Shown here piece after piece: positions 1-7,585 of a stretch of 31,097 nt of DNA. Location: assembly GCA_002297545.1 (NCBI GenBank), contig DBLZ01000040.1, positions 1 through 31,097 of the forward strand. The letters are read 5' to 3'. Source of the stretch: Prevotellaceae bacterium UBA711 (GTDB lineage: Bacteria; Bacteroidota; Bacteroidia; Bacteroidales; Bacteroidaceae). Position 1 is the stretch's first letter; each line of letters starts with the position of its first letter. A model generated the notes under the pieces. It did no database searches, was not told the DNA's origin, and worked only from the letters and a program-made list of their open reading frames with translations. Position numbers and translations under genes: made by a program.

Positions 1-10
1 CCGGGAAAAT

Positions 11-43
11 CCGCTGACCCCCAATACCCGCTAACCCCCAATA
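11..43. repeat. Two-copy 16-bp direct repeat
   Basis: Two near-identical 16-bp units occur at 11-26 and 28-43, differing only at the sixth base (G or A), with a 17-nt offset. They lie downstream of the tRNA-Pro terminator at the window edge, so the array may continue to the left. No function is evident. Confidence 0.6.
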
Positions 44-56
44 GCCATATAAACGA

Positions 57-86
57 AAGAAGGACAGCAGCAATGTTGTCCTTCTT
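57..86 (-). terminator. Hairpin terminator of tRNA-Pro
   Basis: Positions 57-69 pair with 74-86 (ten perfect outer pairs, then a G-T pair and two more pairs) around a 4-nt loop. Read on the minus strand, the stem is followed by a T-rich tail (TTTCGTTTAT). It begins ten bases past the tRNA 3' end, as expected for its terminator. Confidence 0.65.
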
Positions 87-95
87 CTCTTCAGG

Positions 96-168
96 TCGGG
101 ATGACAAGACTCGAACTTGCGACCTCGCGCCCCCCAGACGTGTGCGCTACCAACTGCGCTACATCCCG
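96..168 (-). tRNA. tRNA-Pro (anticodon GGG)
   Basis: A complete 73-nt cloverleaf reads on the minus strand: a 7-bp acceptor stem (CGGGATG with CATCCCG), a GCGC/GCGC D stem, the anticodon loop CTGGGGG giving GGG at plus positions 133-135, a GCAAG/CTTGT T stem with TTCGAGT loop, and discriminator A at 96. CCA is not encoded. The anticodon stem contains an A28-C42 mismatch and a U31-G39 wobble, which is slightly weaker than normal; the rest is canonical. It decodes CCC/CCU proline codons. Confidence 0.93.
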
Positions 169-209
169 TTACCTTTGCTATCGGAGGGTTATTTCCCTCG
201 TTTGCGGTG

Positions 210-241
210 CAAAGGTACGACATTATTTTGTACTGTCCAAA
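210..241 (-). promoter_or_regulatory. Promoter of tRNA-Pro
   Basis: On the minus strand a -33 TTTG (238-241) is followed after 20 nt by TACCTTTG (210-217), matching the Bacteroidota sigma-ABfr consensus TTTG / TAnnTTTG. The expected start point is about 35 nt upstream of the mature tRNA. It overlaps the opposing aroA promoter. Confidence 0.7.
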
Positions 242-257
242 TTTATTTGTACTTTTG
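227..257 (+). promoter_or_regulatory. Promoter of the aroA-porW-porX operon
   Basis: TTTG at 227-230 and TACTTTTG at 250-257 are separated by exactly 19 nt, an excellent match to the Bacteroidota promoter consensus. The aroA start codon lies about 38 nt downstream. The element shares 227-241 with the divergent tRNA-Pro promoter, so the two probably compete for polymerase. Confidence 0.7.
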
Positions 258-295
258 TACATAAAAATAGGACAATTCTTTCTGCAGGCCACACA

Positions 296-1525
296 ATGCT
301 ACTCAATGCACCAGAAACAATAAAGACACGCGTTGCCTTGCCAGCAAGCAAAAGCATCAGCAACCGAGCCTTGGTAATACGCGCGCTCAGCGGCTGCCGG
401 TTGCCGATAGAGAACATCTCGCCCTGCGATGACAGCATGGTGGTGGTGAACGCATTGCGCAATATGCCGCACGTGATAGACATCAAGGCGGCCGGCACTG
501 CAATGAGGTTCCTCACGTCGCTTTTGGCCACTCTCCCCGGAGAACAGCACATCATCACAGGTACGGAACGTATGCGCAATCGACCAATAGGCATACTGGT
601 GGACGCATTGCGGAGCATCGGTGCAGACATAGAGTACACGGACACGGAGGGTTATCCGCCACTGAGGATTACGGGCAGGCAGCTCCCTGGTGGCCATATG
701 ACATTGCCGGGAAATGTCAGCAGCCAGTACATCAGTTCCCTGCTGATGATCGCCCCCACCCTACGGGACGGACTGACGCTGAAACTGACGGGTGAGGTCA
801 TCAGCCGCCCGTACATAGACATGACGATGGCCATAATGAAGCAGTTCGGTGCCGAGGCACAATGGACCTCGGACTGCGAGATCTCCGTACGACCCGTACC
901 CTATATCCCCATACCTTATTATATAGAGGGGGACTGGAGCGCGGCATCCTATTGGTACGAAATAGTGGCCCTGACGGACGACGGCAATGCCAAGGTGGTA
1001 CTGCCAGGTCTGTTCCGCAACAGTCTACAAGGCGATGCCCGGGTGGCAGAACTATTTGAACCCTTAGGCGTTGGCACCGAGTACGACAGTACGTCCGTTC
1101 GTCTGTTCAAGACAGGCCGTGGGGCCTGCAACCTGGAACTGGATATGCGCAACCAACCCGACCTGGCACAAACCATCGTAGTGACATGTTGCATGCTGGG
1201 CATACCGTTCAGAATTTCCGGACTGCAGACATTGCGCATAAAGGAGACGGACCGCATTGCCGCCCTACAGAGAGAGCTGGGCAAATTGGGCTACCCCTTG
1301 GGTGTGGAGGGCGATGATGCCGTATTTTGGGAGGGCAGCCGCCTCGACATTCCCGGACATACCGTTGACATAGACACATACGAAGACCACCGCATGGCCA
1401 TGGCCTTTGCCCCCGTAGCCTTGAAGCGAGGAAGCATCATCATCAACAATCCACAGGTAGTGAGCAAGTCCTACCCCGCCTATTGGGACGACCTACGCCA
1501 AGCCGGATTCGAGATACGACAGTAA
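296..1525 (+). CDS. aroA: 3-phosphoshikimate 1-carboxyvinyltransferase (EPSP synthase)
   Basis: The 409-residue product transfers the enolpyruvyl group of PEP to shikimate-3-phosphate in the cytoplasmic shikimate pathway. Seen in the sequence: the N-terminal substrate-binding signature ALPASKSISNRAL, the central AGTAMRFL region (the family's LGNAGTA-like PEP site), RPIGILVDAL, and the C-terminal IKETDRI and DTYEDHRMAMAFA motifs, which are diagnostic of EPSP synthases. The start at 296 was chosen because the open frame upstream runs back through the promoter and into the antisense of tRNA-Pro, and homology begins at MLLNAPE. Length is slightly short of the usual 420-430 residues, as is common in Bacteroidales. 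It is the first gene of a tight plus-strand operon (15 nt to the next gene). Confidence 0.96.
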   Translation: MLLNAPETIKTRVALPASKSISNRALVIRALSGCRLPIENISPCDDSMVVVNALRNMPHVIDIKAAGTAMRFLTSLLATLPGEQHIITGTERMRNRPIGILVDALRSIGADIEYTDTEGYPPLRITGRQLPGGHMTLPGNVSSQYISSLLMIAPTLRDGLTLKLTGEVISRPYIDMTMAIMKQFGAEAQWTSDCEISVRPVPYIPIPYYIEGDWSAASYWYEIVALTDDGNAKVVLPGLFRNSLQGDARVAELFEPLGVGTEYDSTSVRLFKTGRGACNLELDMRNQPDLAQTIVVTCCMLGIPFRISGLQTLRIKETDRIAALQRELGKLGYPLGVEGDDAVFWEGSRLDIPGHTVDIDTYEDHRMAMAFAPVALKRGSIIINNPQVVSKSYPAYWDDLRQAGFEIRQ

Positions 1526-1540
1526 GACAAGGAGGCCACA

Positions 1541-1861
1541 ATGGGCAAGGACAATGACAACACAATAATAGTACCGGATGCCGAATGCTGCGGCATGCAC
1601 GAGACATGCGAGAAGGACAGCCTGCTGGCTGCCGTGAGCAAGGACGTGGAGTACTACGATGACGAGGAACTGGACCGTTTCCGTGGCGTGGCCTCAGACG
1701 AGTATCTGCCACCGGAGATAGAGGAGTTCCGCTATATCCTGTACACGATGCGCGATGACGAGGTGGCCGGATGGGTGCGCTCGCTGCAGTTGCGACAGGT
1801 GGAACTGCCCGACGAGCTCAAGGACGAGGTGTTCCTGATTATAGGCGAGCGGCGACAATAA
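1541..1861 (+). CDS. Small acidic conserved protein of the aroA-porW operon
   Basis: This is a 106-residue, strongly acidic soluble protein without a signal peptide or membrane segment. It has a Cys-Cys-x3-His-x3-Cys cluster near residues 16-24 (ECCGMHETCEK) and then an Asp/Glu-rich helical region with the segment EIEEFRYILYTMRDDEVAGW. I do not recognise a named domain. It starts 15 nt after aroA and ends 37 nt before the porW-like gene, so it is almost certainly cotranscribed. A strong Shine-Dalgarno sequence (AAGGAGG at about 1529-1535) precedes the ATG, which is uncommon in Bacteroidota and supports the start. Bacteroidales genomes have a small protein of this kind between these genes, but its role is unknown to me; the Cys/His cluster could bind metal (inference). 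Confidence 0.8.
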   Translation: MGKDNDNTIIVPDAECCGMHETCEKDSLLAAVSKDVEYYDDEELDRFRGVASDEYLPPEIEEFRYILYTMRDDEVAGWVRSLQLRQVELPDELKDEVFLIIGERRQ

Positions 1862-1898
1862 AGTACCTCCTACACCCGTTATACATATATAGCCTCGA

Positions 1899-4805
1899 AT
1901 GAGTCACAAGAACAGAACGATAGCATGGTTGATGGCACTGATCCTGGTCGGTGCCATGTCTTCGTGTTCTACAAAGAAGAACACGCCCATGACGCGTTTC
2001 TACCACTCCATGACGGCGCACTATAATATAATGTACAACGGCGAGCAGGCCTTCCTGAAAGGACAGGACGCCCAGACGGACGGGCACAAGGACGACTATA
2101 ACTCGCTCCTGCCCATGTACATCAGCACCAGCAAGGCCACGGCCAACATGGGCAAAGGCAACTATGCCGCGGCCATAGAGAAGTGCGAGAAGGCCATCAA
2201 GCTGCACAGTATCAAGAAGAAGCCTCAGGTAAAGCCTGGCAAGAAGAAGGACAAGGAAACCAAGGACTATCTGGCCCGAAAGGAGTTCAATCCCTACCTG
2301 TGGCGCGCCTGGATGATGATGGGCGTGAGCCAGTTCAATCAGGGTGACTTCATCGAGGCGGCATCCACGTTCAACTACACCATACGCCTCTACTCCACCC
2401 AACCGTCCATAGCCAACCTTGCCCGCACGTGGCTGGCACGATGCTACGTGGCCATGGAATGGCCGTACGATGCCGAGGACGTTCTGCGCCGTCTCACCAA
2501 GGACAGCCTGACCTACAGGGTGCAACAGAGCTACGACAATACGCGCACGGCATGGCTCATCCAGACCGGCCAGTACGAGGAGGCCATCCCTCTGCTTCGC
2601 AAGACCATAGCCCACCAAAAGGGCAGCACGCCACGGGCACGCCTCAACTATCTCCTGGGGCAGTTGTGCCGCGAAACAGGCAGAAACAACGAGGCCTACG
2701 CCGCCTTGCGCAAAGTGCTGCGTGCCAATCCGCCATACGAGATGTCGCTCAATGCCCGTGTCCTCCAGTCCGAAATGGCCAGCAAAAGCCAAACCGGCAG
2801 CATGATACGCAAATTGCGCCGCATGGCCAAAAAGAGCACCAACAAACAATACCGCGACCAGATACACCTGGCCATAGGCAACATATACATGAACGCAGGA
2901 GACACACTCCGCTGCATCTACGCATGGGAAGACGGAGTACGCGACAGCAAGGGTGGCAGCGCCAAGAGCACCCTGTTGCTGCGCCTGGCCAACCTCTACT
3001 GGGACCGCGAGGAATATGTGGACGCCGCACGTTGCTATAAGGAATGTCTTTCCTCTTTGGACAAGGAGCGGGACGAGTACGACAGGGTGAACCAACGCAA
3101 CCAGGCCCTGGAAGGTCTGTCTGAACCGCTCACGGCCATAGAATTACAGGACAGCCTGCAAGCACTGGCCAAGCTGCCGGAGGCGGAACGCGAGGCCGTG
3201 GCCAAACGCCTGGCCGAGGAATACATAAAGAAGGAGAAAGAGGAAGCAAAGCGGCGTGACCGGGAAGCCGAGGGCAACACCAACGGCAACACCAACGCCG
3301 ACAACACGCTACAGCTACAGCAACAACTGCAACCTCAGTCACAGAATGGCGGCCAGTCCACCGCAGGATGGTATTTTGCCAACCCCGCAACCGTGGCACA
3401 GGGCAAGGCAGCCTTCTTCCGCAAGTGGGGCAAGCGCCGCAACACCGACTACTGGCGCTGGGCAGACAAAAGCGGCTTTGCCGTGGACGGCACGCTGCCC
3501 GATGAGATTGCCGCCTTGGACAAGGACGACACTTGGGACATGGGCGACATAGACACTACGGACGTAGCCATGCCGGACAGCGCAGAGAATGACCCGCGCA
3601 ACAAGGCTTTCTACCTGAAGCAGATACCCGTCACCGAGGAGCAGATGGCCGCATCACACCGGATACTGAGCGATGCCCTGTACCAAGCCGGAGTGCTGGA
3701 GCAGGAGAAACTGGAGAACTTCCCGCTGGCCCGCAAAACCCTCATGCGCTTCATCACCGACTATCCCGAACATGACAATGTGGGCGACGCCTGCTATCAC
3801 CTGTTCCTTACGTGCGGACGCCTGTCCCTGAACGATGAGGCCAACGTCTATCGCCAAAGGATAATCAACGACTTCCCACAAAACGCCTACGCCCAACTGC
3901 TGGCCAATCCGCAGTACGACCTCATAGCACGCGGAGGCCGCCATCTGGAGGACTCGGTCTACGCCGACGCCTACACGGCCTATCTGGCCGGAGACTATGG
4001 GCTGGTAAAGACCAACTATGACTTCTCTACCGAGAACTACCCTGAGGGCAAGCACCGTGCACGCTTCATGTTCATACATGCCATGGGACAACTGTACTCG
4101 GGCAACCGGGACGGGTTCCTCGCTCTATTGAAAGAACTGACCGAGAAATACTCATCCGAGGAGATAGCCAAGTTGGCTGCGGAAATCATGAAGGGCATCA
4201 GCGAGGGACGCCTGCTGAATGATGGTCCGTGGGACACCAGCGGAATATGGGCACGCAAGACATTGGGAGCCGAAGCCGACAGTACCGGCGAGGCTGCCGT
4301 GCTCCGGGACGACCGTTTGGGTAACTTTGCCTTCGTGCTGGCCTACCCCAAGGGAGCCTTGGACGAAGACCAGTTGCTCTTCGAGATGGCACGCTACAAC
4401 TTCACCTCCTTCATGGTACGCAACTTCGAGCTGGAGATCAGCGACCTCGGCGATATCAGTATGCTGGCCGTAAAGGGTTTTCTCAGCTTCGACGAGGTAC
4501 ACGCCTATGCACAGCGTCTCTACGCTGACAGCCACATGGCCACCGTACTGGAAGGCATACGCACGCTATTGATACTGGAGGAGAACATGAGCCTCCTGGG
4601 CACCCGATACAGTTTCGACGACTACCAGCGGTTTTACGACGAGCACTTCACGCCACTGCAGATACCCGAAGAGTTGCGGCTGGACGAGGAAACTGTCATA
4701 CGTGGCGAGGACGAGGTGCCCGACACCGAAGAAGAGGGCGAGACCACAGACCGGCCCGAGGAGGAGGGCGAAGACGTGGAAGACGACTTCCCATTCGGTT
4801 TCTGA
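1899..4805 (+). CDS. porW: Type IX secretion TPR lipoprotein, PorW/SprE-like
   Basis: The product is a 968-residue lipoprotein: a basic start, a hydrophobic stretch (residues 8-20) and a lipobox ending at Cys23 (GAMSSC). Residues 30 to about 400 hold helical tetratricopeptide-type repeats (for example FNQGDFIEAASTFNYTIRLY). A charged Lys/Glu segment and an Asn/Gln-rich linker near residues 456-485 follow, then a second repeat region (about 600-800) and a very acidic tail rich in Glu/Asp. In Porphyromonas and Flavobacterium the PorW/SprE lipoprotein is needed for type IX secretion and gliding and links the outer-membrane translocon to the PorLM motor. The identification rests on this architecture plus the adjacent porX. 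The gap to porX is 35 nt. Confidence 0.85.
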   Translation: MSHKNRTIAWLMALILVGAMSSCSTKKNTPMTRFYHSMTAHYNIMYNGEQAFLKGQDAQTDGHKDDYNSLLPMYISTSKATANMGKGNYAAAIEKCEKAIKLHSIKKKPQVKPGKKKDKETKDYLARKEFNPYLWRAWMMMGVSQFNQGDFIEAASTFNYTIRLYSTQPSIANLARTWLARCYVAMEWPYDAEDVLRRLTKDSLTYRVQQSYDNTRTAWLIQTGQYEEAIPLLRKTIAHQKGSTPRARLNYLLGQLCRETGRNNEAYAALRKVLRANPPYEMSLNARVLQSEMASKSQTGSMIRKLRRMAKKSTNKQYRDQIHLAIGNIYMNAGDTLRCIYAWEDGVRDSKGGSAKSTLLLRLANLYWDREEYVDAARCYKECLSSLDKERDEYDRVNQRNQALEGLSEPLTAIELQDSLQALAKLPEAEREAVAKRLAEEYIKKEKEEAKRRDREAEGNTNGNTNADNTLQLQQQLQPQSQNGGQSTAGWYFANPATVAQGKAAFFRKWGKRRNTDYWRWADKSGFAVDGTLPDEIAALDKDDTWDMGDIDTTDVAMPDSAENDPRNKAFYLKQIPVTEEQMAASHRILSDALYQAGVLEQEKLENFPLARKTLMRFITDYPEHDNVGDACYHLFLTCGRLSLNDEANVYRQRIINDFPQNAYAQLLANPQYDLIARGGRHLEDSVYADAYTAYLAGDYGLVKTNYDFSTENYPEGKHRARFMFIHAMGQLYSGNRDGFLALLKELTEKYSSEEIAKLAAEIMKGISEGRLLNDGPWDTSGIWARKTLGAEADSTGEAAVLRDDRLGNFAFVLAYPKGALDEDQLLFEMARYNFTSFMVRNFELEISDLGDISMLAVKGFLSFDEVHAYAQRLYADSHMATVLEGIRTLLILEENMSLLGTRYSFDDYQRFYDEHFTPLQIPEELRLDEETVIRGEDEVPDTEEEGETTDRPEEEGEDVEDDFPFGF

Positions 4806-4840
4806 CCACACCTTATATATTACAATAGAAGGATACGACT

Positions 4841-6406
4841 ATGACATACAGACTGCTATGGGTGGACGACGAGGTGGACCTGCTCAAGGGGCACATCCTG
4901 TTCCTGGAGAAAAAAGGTTACGCCGTGGACACCGCCAGCAATGGCTACGATGCACTGGAAATGTGCCAAAGGGAGAACTATGACCTGATGCTCTTGGACG
5001 AGAACATGCCCGGACTCAGCGGTCTGGAGACCTTGGCGCGCATCAAGGACATGCACCCCACCCTGCCAATAATCATGGTCACCAAGAGCGAGGAGGAGAA
5101 CATCATGAACCAGGCCATAGGCGCCAAGATCTCCGACTACCTCATAAAGCCCGTCAACCCCACACAGATACTGCTGTCCCTGAAAAAGAACATACACAGC
5201 CGCGAGATAGTCAGCGAGACCACCCAGACAGCCTACCAACAGGACTTCGGCCGCCTGAGCATGCAGATCAGCGATGCCCGCACCATAGAGGACTGGACCA
5301 ACGTCTACCGCAACCTGGTGCGTTGGGAGCTGGAGCTACAGGATGTGGCCCCGGAGATGAAGGAAATGCTGGCCATGCAGAAGCGCGACGCAAACGTGGA
5401 GTTCTGCAAGTTCATTCGCAAGAACTACATGCAGTGGATGGACAGCCTCATCCGTCACGACTCGGATGCCGCACGCCCGCTCATGAGTCCCGACATCTTC
5501 AAGAATCGCATCTTCCCTGCCTTTGACCGTGGCGAAAAGGTTTTCCTGCTGCTGATAGACAACTTCCGTTGGGACCAGTGGAAGAGCATCATGCCCGAGG
5601 TGGCCGACCTCTTCAACATAGAGGAAAGCATCTATTGCAGCATTCTGCCCACCGCCACACAGTACGCCCGCAATGCCATCTTCTCCGGCCTGATGCCAAT
5701 AGAGATAGAGGCTATGTTCCCCGACCTGTGGGTGGACGAGGAGTCGGAGCAGGGCAAGAACCTCAACGAGTCGCCCATGGTCAGGACCCAATTCGAACGC
5801 TTCCGCCGCCGCAACACCTTTGACTATCACAAGGTAAATGACTCTGCCGGTGCCGAGAAGCTCCTGCAACAACTGCCCACCATGATGCGCAACGACCTTA
5901 ACATCATTGTTCTGAACTTCATAGACATGCTCAGCCATGCCCGCACCGAGAGCCGTATGGTGCGCGAGTTGGCCAACAGCGAGGCTGCCTACCGCAGCAT
6001 CACGCGCAGCTGGTTCATGCACTCCGCCGTATCCGAACTGTTCCGCGCCCTGGCCACCACAGACTGCCGCGTCATCCTCACAACAGACCACGGCTCCATG
6101 CGTGCCAACAATCCCGTAAAGGTTATCGGAGACAAGAACACCAACACCAACCTACGCTACAAACTGGGCAAGAATCTGGCCTACAATGCACGCGAAGTCT
6201 TCGAGATCCGCGATCCCCGCAAAGCAGGTCTCCCGGCCCCCAACATCAGCACCACCTACATCTTCGCTCAGAACCAGGACTTCCTGGCCTACCCCAACAA
6301 CTACAACTACTACGTGCAATACTACCGCGACACCTTCCAGCACGGCGGCATAAGCATGGAGGAAATGCTCATCCCCCTGATTACGCTGCAGGGGAAGAAA
6401 CGTTAG
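4841..6406 (+). CDS. porX: Type IX secretion response regulator PorX (receiver plus PglZ domain)
   Basis: The 521-residue product has an N-terminal receiver domain (residues 1-120) with the acidic pair Asp9-Asp10, phospho-acceptor Asp53 in LMLLDENMPG, Thr81 and Lys103. A helical linker leads to a C-terminal PglZ/alkaline-phosphatase-like domain. Metal-site candidates are Asp240 (LLLIDNFRW), Asp416-His417 (TTDHGS) and His501 (FQHGG); the ILPTATQYAR stretch (Thr271/Thr273) carries the likely catalytic Thr. PorX proteins control type IX secretion with the sensor PorY, and the PglZ domain has been reported to act on oligonucleotides. It lacks a DNA-binding domain, as the family does. It is the last gene of the operon, followed directly by a palindromic hairpin. 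Confidence 0.95.
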   Translation: MTYRLLWVDDEVDLLKGHILFLEKKGYAVDTASNGYDALEMCQRENYDLMLLDENMPGLSGLETLARIKDMHPTLPIIMVTKSEEENIMNQAIGAKISDYLIKPVNPTQILLSLKKNIHSREIVSETTQTAYQQDFGRLSMQISDARTIEDWTNVYRNLVRWELELQDVAPEMKEMLAMQKRDANVEFCKFIRKNYMQWMDSLIRHDSDAARPLMSPDIFKNRIFPAFDRGEKVFLLLIDNFRWDQWKSIMPEVADLFNIEESIYCSILPTATQYARNAIFSGLMPIEIEAMFPDLWVDEESEQGKNLNESPMVRTQFERFRRRNTFDYHKVNDSAGAEKLLQQLPTMMRNDLNIIVLNFIDMLSHARTESRMVRELANSEAAYRSITRSWFMHSAVSELFRALATTDCRVILTTDHGSMRANNPVKVIGDKNTNTNLRYKLGKNLAYNAREVFEIRDPRKAGLPAPNISTTYIFAQNQDFLAYPNNYNYYVQYYRDTFQHGGISMEEMLIPLITLQGKKR

Positions 6407-6407
6407 G

Positions 6408-6444
6408 TGAATATTCAAGATAGAAGTGCAATCTTGAATATTCA
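6408..6444 (+). terminator. Perfect 14-bp hairpin after porX, built from two 10-bp palindromes
   Basis: Positions 6408-6421 pair perfectly with 6431-6444 around a 9-nt loop, one base after the porX stop codon. There is no T-run after it, so it is not a classical intrinsic terminator, though it could end or protect the transcript. Each arm contains the self-complementary decamer TGAATATTCA (6408-6417 and 6435-6444), so it could also be a protein-binding site. Confidence 0.55.
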
Positions 6445-6629
6445 TACATACCGACTACACAACAGGAGCAAGTTCACCATCTTTGACATACATGTTATGC
6501 ACAAGTCACTGACAAGACGACTTTCATGCACACAAAGACACTATCAGGAAAAACAGGCACCCCATCAAGACTCGACAGTGACATGCCTTTATAGGAGGAA
6601 AATGTCTAAGTATGAACTTTCATTCGCAA

Positions 6630-6669
6630 AAAGGGCAAGAGCGCACCGTGTGGTACGCTCTTGCCCTTT
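6630..6669 (-). terminator. Intrinsic terminator of the NlpE-like gene
   Basis: A 14-bp perfect stem (6630-6643 with 6656-6669) is extended by three inner pairs beyond one mismatch around a GTGT loop. On the minus strand it is followed by five Ts (complement of 6628-6632). It lies 35 nt beyond the stop codon of the NlpE-like gene. Confidence 0.8.
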
Positions 6670-6704
6670 CCTTATCCGGCAACTGCCGGCACGGATAATG
6701 TGCC

Positions 6705-7214
6705 TCACTCCACGAGCTTCAGACTGTAGTTCAGTTGCGACTGCGCCTTCTCGCACTTATCGTTAAGCAAGGTGATGGTCGTGTCATCCTCGCGAAGGAA
6801 ATTGAAAGTCTCCCGGCCGTCCTCAGTGATGCACTGCCATACAGTAGCGTTGTCGTCCCCAGGGATGCCACGCAGAGTCAAGCGCTTGCCCGTGTAGGTG
6901 AATGCCTTGTCCTGTCCATCTTCGGCCTCTTTGTAGTTGAGAGTCAACTCAAAGGTGCCGTCGCCACTATGCTCGCGATGGTGTATGGTCAGGCGGTACT
7001 CTATGCCGGGGCAGGACGCGGCCGGCAACAGTCCCTCATAGGTATGCTGCATCTCGCCCAGGACAACATCGTCCTCAGAGGCCACGATAGCCGCGGTATC
7101 CGTAGATGCGGCTTGTGCCTCATCGGCTGCTGCGTCATTTGTCTTAGACCCGCCCAGGCATGATGTGCAAACTGCCACCAGGCATGCTCCCAATAAAAGC
7201 GTACTTGTCTTCAT
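6705..7214 (-). CDS. NlpE-like envelope lipoprotein
   Basis: This 169-residue lipoprotein has a signal peptide and lipobox ending at Cys19 (AVCTSC), then an Ala/Asp-rich linker and one NlpE N-terminal-type beta-barrel domain. The diagnostic stretch is YEGLLPAASCPGIEYRLTI, corresponding to the copper-resistance/NlpE family's Y-x-G-x-LP-x-C-x-x-C-x-GI pattern. Only the second cysteine of that CxxC is present; the first is Ala. The C-terminal NlpE OB domain is absent, as in many Bacteroidota members. E. coli NlpE senses lipoprotein-sorting and surface stress through Cpx; whether this protein does so is unknown. It is monocistronic, with its own terminator. Confidence 0.75.
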   Translation of the reverse strand: MKTSTLLLGACLVAVCTSCLGGSKTNDAAADEAQAASTDTAAIVASEDDVVLGEMQHTYEGLLPAASCPGIEYRLTIHHREHSGDGTFELTLNYKEAEDGQDKAFTYTGKRLTLRGIPGDDNATVWQCITEDGRETFNFLREDDTTITLLNDKCEKAQSQLNYSLKLVE

Positions 7215-7585
7215 TATCCTTCCTGTCTGTATATGGTTAGTTATGGCAAAGGTCGGGAATTTTGATGATACGACCTAACAACAGGCATGCTTTTGTATAT
7301 TTTTAACCTAACTGACCGGCCATCATAAGACACGATTTCTTTAGTCTTACCTCCAGTACCATTATGTTGACATCCTGCGGCGGAGACAATAGTAGACACA
7401 CTGTTCCGGTGCGCAGCTGACGGTTAGTGGCAGCAATTGTACGCCGGACAGCACATCTACTATCATTTATACTCATGATATATGTCTGTAAATGGCTTTC
7501 ACTGTTGGTCTTGCTGATGTATGGAGGAATGGCCGTACAGTGGTCCATTCCTCCACGATTGCGATTACCTATCTATTAACATCCC
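7215..7585. other. Gene-free interval between NlpE-like and fucosidase genes
   Basis: This 371-nt stretch holds no convincing gene. It contains the upstream region of the NlpE-like gene, including GACCTTTG on the minus strand (complement of 7247-7254), a partial match to the -7 box, and the hairpin at 7522-7555. An 81-codon minus-strand frame at 7303-7548 has no recognisable domain or start context and was not called. Confidence 0.6.
7522..7555 (-). terminator. Hairpin at the 3' end of the fucosidase operon
   Basis: An 11-bp perfect stem pairs 7522-7532 with 7545-7555 around a 12-nt loop. It lies about 30 nt past the stop codon of the downstream fucosidase gene. There is no clear T-run, so termination efficiency is uncertain. 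Confidence 0.5.

Noticed and set aside
101..295. N-terminal extension of aroA
   Set aside because: The extra 65 codons run through the antisense of tRNA-Pro and both promoters; family homology begins at the ATG at 296.
6602..6766. Short plus-strand frame preceded by AGGAGG
   Set aside because: Despite the Shine-Dalgarno-like sequence, the frame runs through the intrinsic terminator stem and the 3' end of the NlpE-like gene and has no protein-like composition.
7303..7548. 81-codon minus-strand frame in the spacer before the fucosidases
   Set aside because: No recognisable domain, no start context, and it overlaps the fucosidase 3' hairpin; treated as chance.
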